Source of the DNA: Streptomyces chumphonensis
GTDB lineage: Bacteria > Actinomycetota > Actinomycetes > Streptomycetales > Streptomycetaceae
Direction of reading: 5' to 3'
Length of the DNA stretch: 64,000 nt
Assembly (NCBI RefSeq): GCF_014779715.1
Contig: NZ_JACXYU010000020.1
Location: forward strand, 31,411 to 95,410
Part shown: positions 33,920-41,836 of the stretch, piece after piece
Layout of the letters: each line of letters starts with the position of its first letter
How positions within the stretch are numbered: the first letter of the stretch is position 1
Translations under genes and position numbers: made by a program
The notes under the pieces: generated by a model
What the model was told of the DNA's origin: nothing
What the model saw: the letters and a program-made list of their open reading frames with translations, nothing else
Database searches by the model: none

Positions 33920-36900
33920 TCAGTCTCCCTCGGTGAGCAGGGTTTCGGAGCTGGCGAGCAGGTGGACCGCGCGGGCCATCAGGGCGTCGTCGCTCAGGTC
34001 GTCCAGTGCGTCGGACGGGGGTGCGGCGTGCGGCGCGGGTGCCTCGGCCCCGGGTGGCGCGTCGGCGGAGCGCTCGCGGTCGGGGCGGTCGGCGGTGGGG
34101 CGGGCGTCGAGCTCCGCGTCCAGGAACCGCGCGAACGACAGGGCGTTGGGGCACTCGAACATGACGGTCCCGGGCAGCTCGAAGCCCAGCTCCCGCTCGG
34201 CGCGGCGCTTGAGCTGCTGGGAGAGCACCGAGTCCATGCCCAGGTCGAAGAAGCCCTGTTCGGGCGCGACGTCGTCGGCACCGCCCAGGACGTCCCCGGC
34301 CCACTCCAGCACCGCGTCCAGCAGGCGTTCCGTCCGGGCCTCGGCGGGCAGCGCCGCCACCTCGGCGACGAACGCGGCAGGGGCCCCGGCCCGTTCGGCG
34401 GGGACGCCCGCCACCTCCGCGGCCTCCTCGGTCCGTTCGACCGGGGCACCGCTCCCGTCGGGGGCCGGGCCGATCCAGTGGCTGCGGCGCTGCCAGGCGT
34501 ACCCGGGCAGCGGCACGACGCGGCGCGGACCGCCGCAGAGCCGGTCGAAGTCGACGGCGCAGCCGAGGACGTGCAGCGCGGCCGCCAGGTCGAGCAGGTC
34601 GGCGGCGTCCGGGGTCGTCCGCCGCCCGCCGCCGGGGGTGCGCCGCACCGGGGTGGACAGCACGACGGCGTCGGCCCCCCGGCCGTCCAGGGCGGCCGAC
34701 AGCAGCTGGGCGGCGGCGCTGCCGGTGCCCACGTCGAGGAGGGTCTGCACGCCGTCGGTGACGAGTTCGGCCGCCAGCGTGGGCCAGCCGCCGGCCGCCG
34801 AGTAGCGGGGCAGCCGCCCGCTGTGGCCGGCGGGCGGCGGGGAGCCGCCGGTGGCGAGCAGACCGGCCGCCTCGTCGAGGCCGAGCTCGCCCGCGGTGCA
34901 GGCGGCCGTCAGCTCCCCCACCCCGGCGCCGACCACGGCGTCGGGGCCGACCCCGAGCGCGATCCACAGGGCGGTCATGGCCAGTTGGCCGGCCCAGGCG
35001 AGGGCGGTCTCCTCCACCGTCCCCGGCGCGGGGTGCGGGGCGGCGGACTCCCACACCCGCACCGGCGAGAAGCCGAGCGCGCGGCGCAGGGCGGCGTCGG
35101 TCTCCGCGACGGTCGTCGCGAAGGCCCGCGCGGCCTCCCGGTCGCCCAGCAGCGCCGCCGCCAGGGGCGTGTCGGCGGCCGGGTCCAGCAGTTCGGCCCA
35201 GGGCAGGTCGGGGGCGGCGGTGCCGTGGACGAAGGCGAGGGTGCGTTCCTCGTCCGCGCCGACGATGCCCGCCCGCACCCGGGCGCCCGTCTCGCCCCGC
35301 TCGGCGGCGGTGAGTCTGCGGATGAGCTCGGCCCGGCCGTGCCCGACGACCGCCAGCCGGTGCTCGTGGTGGGTGCGGCGGGCGGCGGCGGTCCAGCACA
35401 GGTCGGCGAGCTCGGCGTCACCGGCGGCGGCCAGCCGGTCCCGCAGCCGCGCGGCGGTCTCGGCGAGTGCGGCGCCCGTGGTGGCCGAGGCGGTCAGCAC
35501 GTGGGGCCGGGTGGGGCGGTCGGCGTCCCCCGGGGTGAGCGGGTCGGGGGGCGTGAGCGCGTCGACGGGGGCCTCCGTCAGGACGACGTGGGCGTTGGTG
35601 CCGGTGAAGCCGAAGGCGCTGACCCCCGCGACCCGGACGCGTGCGCCGCGCGGCCAGGGGACGGCGTCGGTGGCGACCCGGACGGGCAGCCGGTCCCAGG
35701 CGAGCTGCCGGGTGGGTTCCTTGACGTGCAGGTGCGCGGGGATGCGTTCGTGGCCCAGGGAGAGCGCGACCTTGATGAGGCCGGTGATCCCGGCGGCGGC
35801 CTCCAGGTGCCCCACGTTCGTCTTCACCGAGCCGATGACCAGGGGGCGTTCGGCGGGTCGTCCGTCGCCGAGCGAGGCGGCCAGGGCCCGGACCTCGACG
35901 GCGTCGCCGAGCCGGGTCCCGGTGCCGTGCGCCTCGACGTAGTCGACGTCCCCGGGGGCGAGGCCCGCCTGGTCCAGCGCCGTGCGCACGACCTCCTGCT
36001 GCGCCTCGCCGCTGGGGACGGTGAGGCCGCCGCTGGCCCCGTCCTGGTTCACCGCGCTGCCGCTCACGACCGCGTACACCCGGTCACCATCGGCAAGCGC
36101 CCTGGAGAGGGGCTTGAGAACGACCGCACCGGCGCCCTCGCCGCGTCCGTAGCCGTCCGCCGCGTCGTCGAAGGTCTTGCAGCGGCCGTCGGGGGCGAGC
36201 GCACCGGCGGCGGACATGGCGAGGAAGACGGTCGGGGTGCACATGACGTTGGCCCCGGCGGCGACGGCGAGGTCGCTCTCCCCGGCCCGCAGGCTCTGGC
36301 AGGCCAGGTGCACGGCGGTGAGGGAGGAGGAGCAGGCGGTGTCCACGGCCATGCTCGGTCCGCGGGTGCCGAGGAAGTACGACAGCCGCCCGGCGGCGCC
36401 GCTGAAGGAGTTCCCGGTGCCGTAGTAGAGGTCCACGTCCGACGGGCGCCGGGTCACGAGCTGCTGGTAGTCGGTGGTGTTGAGGCCGACGAAGATCCCG
36501 GTGCGCCCGCCGCGCAGCCGGGGCGCCGGGACGCCGGCGTCCTCCAGCGCCTCCCAGGTGACCTCCATGAGCAGCCGCTGCTGCGGGTCCATGCTCCGGG
36601 CCTCCCGGGGAGAGACGCGGAAGAAGGTGTGGTCGAAGCCGTCCACGGCGTCCAGGAAGGAGCCGCGCGTGGTGGCCACGGTGCCGGGTTCGGCGCCGCC
36701 GCCCGCGGCGTGCAGGGCCGTGGCGTCCCAGCGGTCGGCCGGGACGTCCCCGCTGGCGTCCCGGCGCGCCTCCAGCAGCGACCAGAAGCCGTCCGGATCG
36801 CTGACGCCGCCGGGCAGCCGGCAGCCGATCCCGACGACGGCGATCGGTTCGGGTCCGCGCCGCTCCCCGGCCGGGGCGCCCGTCGGAGCGGTTCCGGGCG

Positions 36901-39900
36901 CGACCGGCACCGTGCCGTCGTCCCTCGTGGCGGGGTCGGGCAGCAGCGGCCGGACGTACCTGGTCAGGGCCTCGATGCTGGCGTGTTCCAGGATGTCGGC
37001 GGCGTCCAGTCCGCACCCCAGCTCCGCGCCCAGCCGGCGGGCGAGTTCGGCGATCGTGACGGAGTCCAGGCCCAGCTCGAAGAAGCCCCGGGTGCGCGGG
37101 AGCCGCTTGTCCGGGTCGTGGCCGAGAACCTCGGCCACGACCCGTGCGACGGTGTCCGCCACGCTCCCCGCGGCCCGCTCCGCCGGTGCGGACCGCGGGG
37201 ACCTCTGCGGGGCATCGTGCGGGACGTCGTGCGGGACGTCGTGCGGGACGGTCGGGGCGGGGGCGGCCGGCCGCTGCTCGGCGACCGGCCGGGGCACCCC
37301 GGTGACCTCGCCGATCAGCCGGTTGTCGGCGTCGTACAGCCGCACCTCGGCCCGCAGCCCCTGCCCGCCGACGACCGCGCCGCCCTGCCGCCCGCGCGGG
37401 ACACCGTCCAGCCAGTGCCGCTCGTCCGCCCAGCGGTGCGGCGGCAGGGTGTGCGGGCGCACCCCGCCGGGGTGGTCGGTGGTCCAGTCGACCGGGGCGC
37501 CGTGGACGTGCAGCCGCGCCCGGGTGAGGGCCAGTTCGCGGCGGCCGTCCCGGCCCCTGGCCAGGGTGCCGGTCACCAGCCCGCCGCCGTCCCGCCCGGC
37601 GAGTGCCGAGCGGATCGGGCGGCTCAGCACGGGGTGCGCGCCCAGCTCCACGAACGCCACGCCGCCGGGCGCCCGTTCGTCCAGCTCCCGGCGGACGGCG
37701 GGCCACAGCAGCACGGGTTCGCGCACACCGGCGGCCCAGTAGGCCGCGTCGTGCGTCACCTCCTCGCCGGGGGTGACCGTGGAGCGGAAGGGCAGGGTGG
37801 GGGCGCGGGGGGTGAGGCCGTCGAGCGCCGCCTCCAGGGCGGCGGCGTGCGGGAGCATGAGCGGGCTGTGGAAGGCGTACGTCACCGGCAGCGGCGTCGT
37901 CGTCGCACCCTGGGCGCGCAGCTCGGCGACCGCGTGTTCCACGGCCTCGGGCGGCCCGGCGAGCACGACGGAGGCGGGGCCGTTGACGGTGGCCACGGCC
38001 ACGTCCGGGTGTCCGTCGCCGAGGCGGTCGCGGATCTCGTCCGCGCCCAGTTCGACACTGACCATGCGCCCGGTCCCGGTGGCCCGCTGCATGATCCGTC
38101 CGCGCTCGACGATGAGCCGGGTGGCGTCGGGGAGGCCGAGGGCGCCGGCGACGTGGGCGGCGGCGACCTCGCCCATGCTGTGCCCGATCACCGCGTCGGG
38201 CCGCACCCCGAGGGCGTCCAGCTGCGCGGCGAGCGCGACCTGGAGGGCGAAGACGGCGGGCTGGGCGACCTCGGTGGCCCGCAGCCTCGCCGGGTCGGGG
38301 TCGCGCAGGGCGTCGAGCAGCGACCAGCCGGCGTGGTCGCGGATCAGGTCGGCGCACGCGTCGAGGGCGGCTCGGAAGGCGGGTTCGCTCTCGTACAGGT
38401 CGAGCCCGGCGCCCGACCACTGCGAGCCCTGGCCGGAGAAGACGTACACCACGGGCAGTGGTGCGTCGGGGGCGCCGCCCGGCAGGGCGTTCGGGTGGGG
38501 CTCGCCGTCGCGGTGGGCGCGCAGGGCCTCGGTGAGGTCCGCGGCCGAGGCGCCGACGACGGCGAGCCGGGTGCGCAGCGGGGTGCGGCGGACGGCCGCG
38601 GCGGCGGTCACGGCGTCCAACTCGGCGTCCCCGGCGCGTTCCACGTGGTCGGCGAAGTCCCCGGCCAGCGCGCGCAGCCCCGCCTCGGTGGAGGCGGAGA
38701 GCACCAGCGTCCGGCCGGCGGCCCGACGTTCCGGCGCGGGGGACGGCGGCTGCGGGGGCGCGGTGGACAGCAGCACGTGGGCGTTGGTTCCGGACAGTCC
38801 GAAGGCGCTGACCCCGGCGACGGCCTCGCTCCGCGCGGGCCCCGGCAGGGCGGTGGGGCGCCGGGGGACGCGGATGCCGGAGCGGTCCCAGTCGATGAGC
38901 GGTGAGGCCGTCTCGTGGTGGATCTGGCCCGGAGCCGTGCGGTGCCGCAGCACGAGGAGCGTCTTGAGCAGCCCGGCGATACCGGCGGCGGAGTCCATGT
39001 GGCCGAAGTTGGCCTTGTGCGAGCCGACCAGGAGCCGGCGGTCGTCCGGCCGGCCGTGGCTGATCACGTCGGTGAGAGCGGAGATCTCCAGCGGGTCGCC
39101 GAGCGGGGTGCCGGTCCCGTGGGCCTCCACGTAGGCGACGGCGTCGGCGGTCAGGCGGGCGTTGTCCAGGGCGCTGCGCAGCAGGTCCTGCTGGGCTACG
39201 GCGTTCGGCGCCATGAGGCCCGCGCTGTAGCCGTCCTGGTTGACCGCGCTGCCCCGGATGACGCCGTGGACGCGGTCGCCGTCGCGCAGGGCGTCGGCGT
39301 AGCGCTTGAGCACGACGACGCCGCAGCCCTCGCCCCGGACGATCCCGTCGGCCCGGGCGTCGAACGGCTTGCACCGGCCGGTGGGCGAGAGCGCCTGCAC
39401 CGTGCCCATGAAGACGGTCAGTTCGGGGGTGAGGATCGCGTTGACGCCGCCCGCGAGCGCGGCGTCCGCCTCCCCGGCGCGCAGGGCCTGGCAGGCGAGG
39501 TGGACGGCGACGAGGGAGGAGGAGCAGGCCGTGTTGACGGACATGGCCGGCCCGTGCAGGCCGAACAGGTAGGCGATGCGTCCGGCGGCGAAGCTGAACT
39601 CCTTGCCGGCCGCGAAGTAGGGGCCGACGCCGCCGATGCCGGAGGTCTTGGAGTGCAGCAGCAGGTAGTCGGAGCCGAGGATGCCCAGGTGGACGCTGGT
39701 CCGCGTGCCGGCCCAGCGCTCCCGGGGGCCGCCCGCGTCCTCCAGCGCCTCGGCGGTGACCTCCAGCAGCAGGCGCTGCTGCGGGTCCATCTCGCGCGCG
39801 TCGCGCGGGGAGATGCCGAAGTACTCGGCGTCGAACCGGTCGATGTCCGTGAGGAAGCCGCCCTCGCGGCAGTACGTGGTGCCCGGCGCCTTGGGGTCGG

Positions 39901-40087
39901 CGTCGTGGAAGGAGTCGTCCCAGCGGTCGGACGGCACCTCGCCGACCACGTCCACGCCGTCGGCCAGGACGCGCCAGAGGCCGTCCAGGTCCCGGACGCC
40001 GCCGGGAAAGCGGCAGCCGGTGCCGACGACGGCGATCGCGTGGGCGTCATCGGGCCGGAGTTCGGGGATGGTGAACGGCTCGGACAT
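33920..40087 (-). CDS. Type I PKS, two modules: KS-AT-ACP-KS-AT0-ACP
   Basis: A 2055-residue PKS. Module 1: KS about 25-450 (NTACSSS, EAHGTGT, KANFGH), AT about 555-840 (GHSMGE, specificity motif YAFH), ACP about 960-1040 (LGLDSV). Module 2: KS about 1075-1510 (DTACSSS, EAHGTGT, KTNVGHLE), an AT remnant about 1600-1830, ACP about 1905-1985 (LGMDSV), then a C-terminal docking helix. The remnant has GAGVGE in place of GHSxGE, no GQGxQ and no HAFH region, so module 2 needs malonyl from another AT. No loading module is present, so KS1 should accept the pyrrolyl starter from the small carrier protein. ATG 40087 follows GGGAG. Confidence 0.92.
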   Translation of the reverse strand: MSEPFTIPELRPDDAHAIAVVGTGCRFPGGVRDLDGLWRVLADGVDVVGEVPSDRWDDSFHDADPKAPGTTYCREGGFLTDIDRFDAEYFGISPRDAREMDPQQRLLLEVTAEALEDAGGPRERWAGTRTSVHLGILGSDYLLLHSKTSGIGGVGPYFAAGKEFSFAAGRIAYLFGLHGPAMSVNTACSSSLVAVHLACQALRAGEADAALAGGVNAILTPELTVFMGTVQALSPTGRCKPFDARADGIVRGEGCGVVVLKRYADALRDGDRVHGVIRGSAVNQDGYSAGLMAPNAVAQQDLLRSALDNARLTADAVAYVEAHGTGTPLGDPLEISALTDVISHGRPDDRRLLVGSHKANFGHMDSAAGIAGLLKTLLVLRHRTAPGQIHHETASPLIDWDRSGIRVPRRPTALPGPARSEAVAGVSAFGLSGTNAHVLLSTAPPQPPSPAPERRAAGRTLVLSASTEAGLRALAGDFADHVERAGDAELDAVTAAAAVRRTPLRTRLAVVGASAADLTEALRAHRDGEPHPNALPGGAPDAPLPVVYVFSGQGSQWSGAGLDLYESEPAFRAALDACADLIRDHAGWSLLDALRDPDPARLRATEVAQPAVFALQVALAAQLDALGVRPDAVIGHSMGEVAAAHVAGALGLPDATRLIVERGRIMQRATGTGRMVSVELGADEIRDRLGDGHPDVAVATVNGPASVVLAGPPEAVEHAVAELRAQGATTTPLPVTYAFHSPLMLPHAAALEAALDGLTPRAPTLPFRSTVTPGEEVTHDAAYWAAGVREPVLLWPAVRRELDERAPGGVAFVELGAHPVLSRPIRSALAGRDGGGLVTGTLARGRDGRRELALTRARLHVHGAPVDWTTDHPGGVRPHTLPPHRWADERHWLDGVPRGRQGGAVVGGQGLRAEVRLYDADNRLIGEVTGVPRPVAEQRPAAPAPTVPHDVPHDVPHDAPQRSPRSAPAERAAGSVADTVARVVAEVLGHDPDKRLPRTRGFFELGLDSVTIAELARRLGAELGCGLDAADILEHASIEALTRYVRPLLPDPATRDDGTVPVAPGTAPTGAPAGERRGPEPIAVVGIGCRLPGGVSDPDGFWSLLEARRDASGDVPADRWDATALHAAGGGAEPGTVATTRGSFLDAVDGFDHTFFRVSPREARSMDPQQRLLMEVTWEALEDAGVPAPRLRGGRTGIFVGLNTTDYQQLVTRRPSDVDLYYGTGNSFSGAAGRLSYFLGTRGPSMAVDTACSSSLTAVHLACQSLRAGESDLAVAAGANVMCTPTVFLAMSAAGALAPDGRCKTFDDAADGYGRGEGAGAVVLKPLSRALADGDRVYAVVSGSAVNQDGASGGLTVPSGEAQQEVVRTALDQAGLAPGDVDYVEAHGTGTRLGDAVEVRALAASLGDGRPAERPLVIGSVKTNVGHLEAAAGITGLIKVALSLGHERIPAHLHVKEPTRQLAWDRLPVRVATDAVPWPRGARVRVAGVSAFGFTGTNAHVVLTEAPVDALTPPDPLTPGDADRPTRPHVLTASATTGAALAETAARLRDRLAAAGDAELADLCWTAAARRTHHEHRLAVVGHGRAELIRRLTAAERGETGARVRAGIVGADEERTLAFVHGTAAPDLPWAELLDPAADTPLAAALLGDREAARAFATTVAETDAALRRALGFSPVRVWESAAPHPAPGTVEETALAWAGQLAMTALWIALGVGPDAVVGAGVGELTAACTAGELGLDEAAGLLATGGSPPPAGHSGRLPRYSAAGGWPTLAAELVTDGVQTLLDVGTGSAAAQLLSAALDGRGADAVVLSTPVRRTPGGGRRTTPDAADLLDLAAALHVLGCAVDFDRLCGGPRRVVPLPGYAWQRRSHWIGPAPDGSGAPVERTEEAAEVAGVPAERAGAPAAFVAEVAALPAEARTERLLDAVLEWAGDVLGGADDVAPEQGFFDLGMDSVLSQQLKRRAERELGFELPGTVMFECPNALSFARFLDAELDARPTADRPDRERSADAPPGAEAPAPHAAPPSDALDDLSDDALMARAVHLLASSETLLTEGD

Positions 40088-40107
40088 GCACGGCTCCCGT
40101 AGTTCGG

Positions 40108-40123
40108 CATCCGATGACTTCAC
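40108..40123 (-). promoter_or_regulatory. Possible regulator site upstream of PKS1
   Basis: CATCCGATG (40108-40116) followed by TTCAC (40119-40123) lies 21 bases before the PKS1 start. A very similar pair, CATCAGATG and TTCAC, occurs in front of the TetR gene at 41191-41208. The shared motif may be the TetR operator. Evidence is only this similarity. Confidence 0.35.
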
Positions 40124-40225
40124 GTATGGTGCGCCACCACTCGGCCCAAGGTCGTTCAGGCGCCTCGCGCCCGACTAGAGAACGGCCCTGAGGGCCCTTC
40201 CGGCCCGACGAGGCAGGGGAAGGAG

Positions 40226-40450
40226 ATGGCGACGACACCGAGCACCGGGAGACCGAGGCCACCGGGCACGCCCGGACCCGGCGGAGGGGACGGCGGGGGC
40301 GTGCGCGTCCTGTACCGCCTCGCCCACGCGGGCGGCAGCGCGATGCCCTGCACGCGCTGGGCGACGGCACTCGGCCCCGCCGTCCGGGTGACCCCGCTGG
40401 AGCTGCCCGGCCACGGCGCGCGGCTGCGCGAACCGCTGCTCACCGACATG
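40226..40450 (+). pseudogene. Truncated type II thioesterase remnant
   Basis: The frame from ATG 40226, directly preceded by GGGGAAGGAG, encodes about 75 residues. Residues 28-75 match the N-terminus of type II thioesterases: VLYRLAHAGGSAMP and LELPGHGARLREPLLTDM. Similarity then stops abruptly, before the catalytic GHSxG serine and the later Asp and His would appear. The frame continues meaninglessly antisense through the TetR gene to 41293. It looks like a thioesterase gene cut off by a deletion or rearrangement, with the break next to the 40451-40495 hairpin and 21-bp repeat. Confidence 0.75.
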
Positions 40451-40495
40451 GCCGCCCCGCCGGCCGACGGCGGCCGGCGCCCCGGCCGGGGCGGC
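40451..40495 (-). terminator. GC-rich inverted repeats downstream of TetR
   Basis: Outer arms of 9 bp (40451-40459 with 40487-40495) enclose a second 7-bp hairpin (40460-40466 with 40471-40477). The structure begins directly after the thioesterase remnant and ends at the TetR stop. It is a plausible terminator for the TetR gene and contains the right copy of the 21-bp repeat. Confidence 0.45.
40471..40491. repeat. 21-bp direct repeat, right copy
   Basis: Identical to 9281-9301 near the left edge of the cluster, in the same orientation. It lies 21 bases beyond the end of thioesterase similarity. Low sequence complexity means chance or shared terminator origin cannot be excluded. Confidence 0.55.
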
Positions 40496-41170
40496 TCAGG
40501 CGTCGAACGGGGCGGGCAGCGCGCCGGTGAGGTAGCGCTGGAGGGTGGGGGCCACGCACGCCACGACGTCGTCCTGCGGCAGGGTGGCCAGCGGCCCGAT
40601 CTCGACGATGTACCGCGTCATGGCGAGGCCCACGAGCTGCGAGGCCGCCAGGGACGCCCGCACGTCCGGGTGCGTCCGTCCGGTGGTCCTCGCGATCGGG
40701 ACGAGGACCTCCTGGGTGATGAACTCGCGCAGGATGCGGGCCGCGGCCTCGTGGGAGGCGGCGGAGCGCAGGATGCTGCGCATCTGCCGGGCGGTGGTCT
40801 CCCCCTCCCACAGCGCGAGGAACGTGCGCACGAGCCGCTCCCCCGTGCCGCGCACGCCCTTGCCGCCGAGCACGGCCTCGACCACGGCCTCGGGGTGGAG
40901 CGCGTCGTGTATCGACGCGGCGAACAGCCCCTCCTTGGAGAGGAAGAAGTGATGGATCAGCGCCGCGTCCACGCCCGCGTCGTTGGCGATGGCCCGTACG
41001 GACGCCCCCGCGTAGCCGTGCTCGGCGAACCTGCTCCGCGCGGCCTGGAGGATCGCGTGCCGACTCAGGGTGACACCCGGCCGGCGACCGGTCCGCTTCC
41101 GGCCGCCGCCGAGATCCTCCGCGACCTCGCCGGAGCCCTCCGCCCCATGAGGAGCCGACACCGCACCCAC
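40496..41170 (-). CDS. TetR family transcriptional regulator
   Basis: A regulator of up to 224 residues. The N-terminal helix-turn-helix is at residues 36-80, with AILQAARSRFAEHGYAGASV and AIANDAGVDAALIHHFFLSK. The C-terminal part fits the TetR_C ligand-binding fold seen in tailored drug-efflux regulators. The start may be GTG 41170 or, with better spacing from GGGAGG, GTG 41161. It is divergent from the carrier protein gene and is the only recognisable regulator in the cluster, so it probably responds to the product or an intermediate. Confidence 0.88.
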   Translation of the reverse strand: MGAVSAPHGAEGSGEVAEDLGGGRKRTGRRPGVTLSRHAILQAARSRFAEHGYAGASVRAIANDAGVDAALIHHFFLSKEGLFAASIHDALHPEAVVEAVLGGKGVRGTGERLVRTFLALWEGETTARQMRSILRSAASHEAAARILREFITQEVLVPIARTTGRTHPDVRASLAASQLVGLAMTRYIVEIGPLATLPQDDVVACVAPTLQRYLTGALPAPFDA

Positions 41171-41470
41171 CTCCCGTCAGGCCATCACCTCATCAGATGG
41201 CGCTTCACTCTATGCCCGCCCGCTCCGACCTCCGCCCGCGCTGCTCCCCGACCTGCGATGCCGGTCTCCACAATTCAACGACAACTCAATTAAAACGCAG
41301 GAGAAACTCAACGTCCAGTGACCTCTTCACCGTGTGACGCAGCCGCCACGTGCCTCCACGCCCGGGACCTGAGCGAGAGGCGAGCGGTTTTCCAGACCGG
41401 ACGTCCATGGTGGGCCCACACGGCCGGGCAGGACGCCCGGCGACCATCTCGGCCAGTACGGAGGCACCAA
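41171..41470. promoter_or_regulatory. Divergent region between TetR and carrier protein genes
   Basis: This 300-base stretch must drive the TetR gene on one side and the carrier protein-halogenase pair on the other. An inverted repeat GCCATC-N9-GATGGC lies at 41181-41201, overlapping the CATCAGATG motif at 41191-41199, close to the TetR start; this suits autoregulation. A short AT-rich stretch at about 41268-41302 is unusual for this genome and may be a promoter. No gene was recognised in it. Confidence 0.45.
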
Positions 41471-41746
41471 GTGGCGGCACTCGACCGGGACGCGATCTAC
41501 GCCAAGCTCAGCGCGTACATCCAGGAGCAGTTCCTCGGCGACAGCGGGGTCTCGGAGCTGAAGGCGGACACCCCGCTGCTGGAGTGGGGCGTGCTGACGT
41601 CCATGAACACCTCGCTCCTGCTCAGCTTCATCCGCAACGAGCTGGGCGTGACCATCCCGCCGACGCACATCACGGGCAAGCACTTCCAGAACCTGACGAC
41701 GATCACGGACATGGTCCACGAGCTGTCCCCGCAGCCCGCCGCCTGA
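41471..41746 (+). CDS. Prolyl/pyrrolyl carrier protein (PltL-like)
   Basis: A 91-residue carrier protein. The region PLLEWGVLTSMNTSLLLSFI holds the likely phosphopantetheine serine, with Thr rather than the usual Asp before it. The rest fits the short carrier proteins that hold proline while it is oxidised to pyrrole and chlorinated. GTG 41471 follows GGAGG at seven bases; the longer frame from 41318 lacks similarity. It is 90 bases before the PltA-type halogenase, the arrangement expected if the halogenase acts on the carrier-bound pyrrole. Confidence 0.85.
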   Translation: MAALDRDAIYAKLSAYIQEQFLGDSGVSELKADTPLLEWGVLTSMNTSLLLSFIRNELGVTIPPTHITGKHFQNLTTITDMVHELSPQPAA

Positions 41747-41836
41747 CAGGACGTCGGCAGCCAGACCCCCACCGACGCCGACCGCTCCCGCATCACCGAG
41801 CACGATCCTCATCAGAACGGCAGAACGGAGTGCGTC

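Noticed and set aside
33918..35400. PKS2 reading frame extended upstream to 35399 as one larger protein
   Set aside because: That stretch overlaps the end of PKS1 in another frame and has no PKS motif; ATG 33917 with GAGGGAG is the sensible start.
40226..41293. A full-length plus-strand gene of 355 residues starting at the thioesterase ATG
   Set aside because: Only the first 75 residues look like a thioesterase; the remainder is antisense to the well-supported TetR gene.
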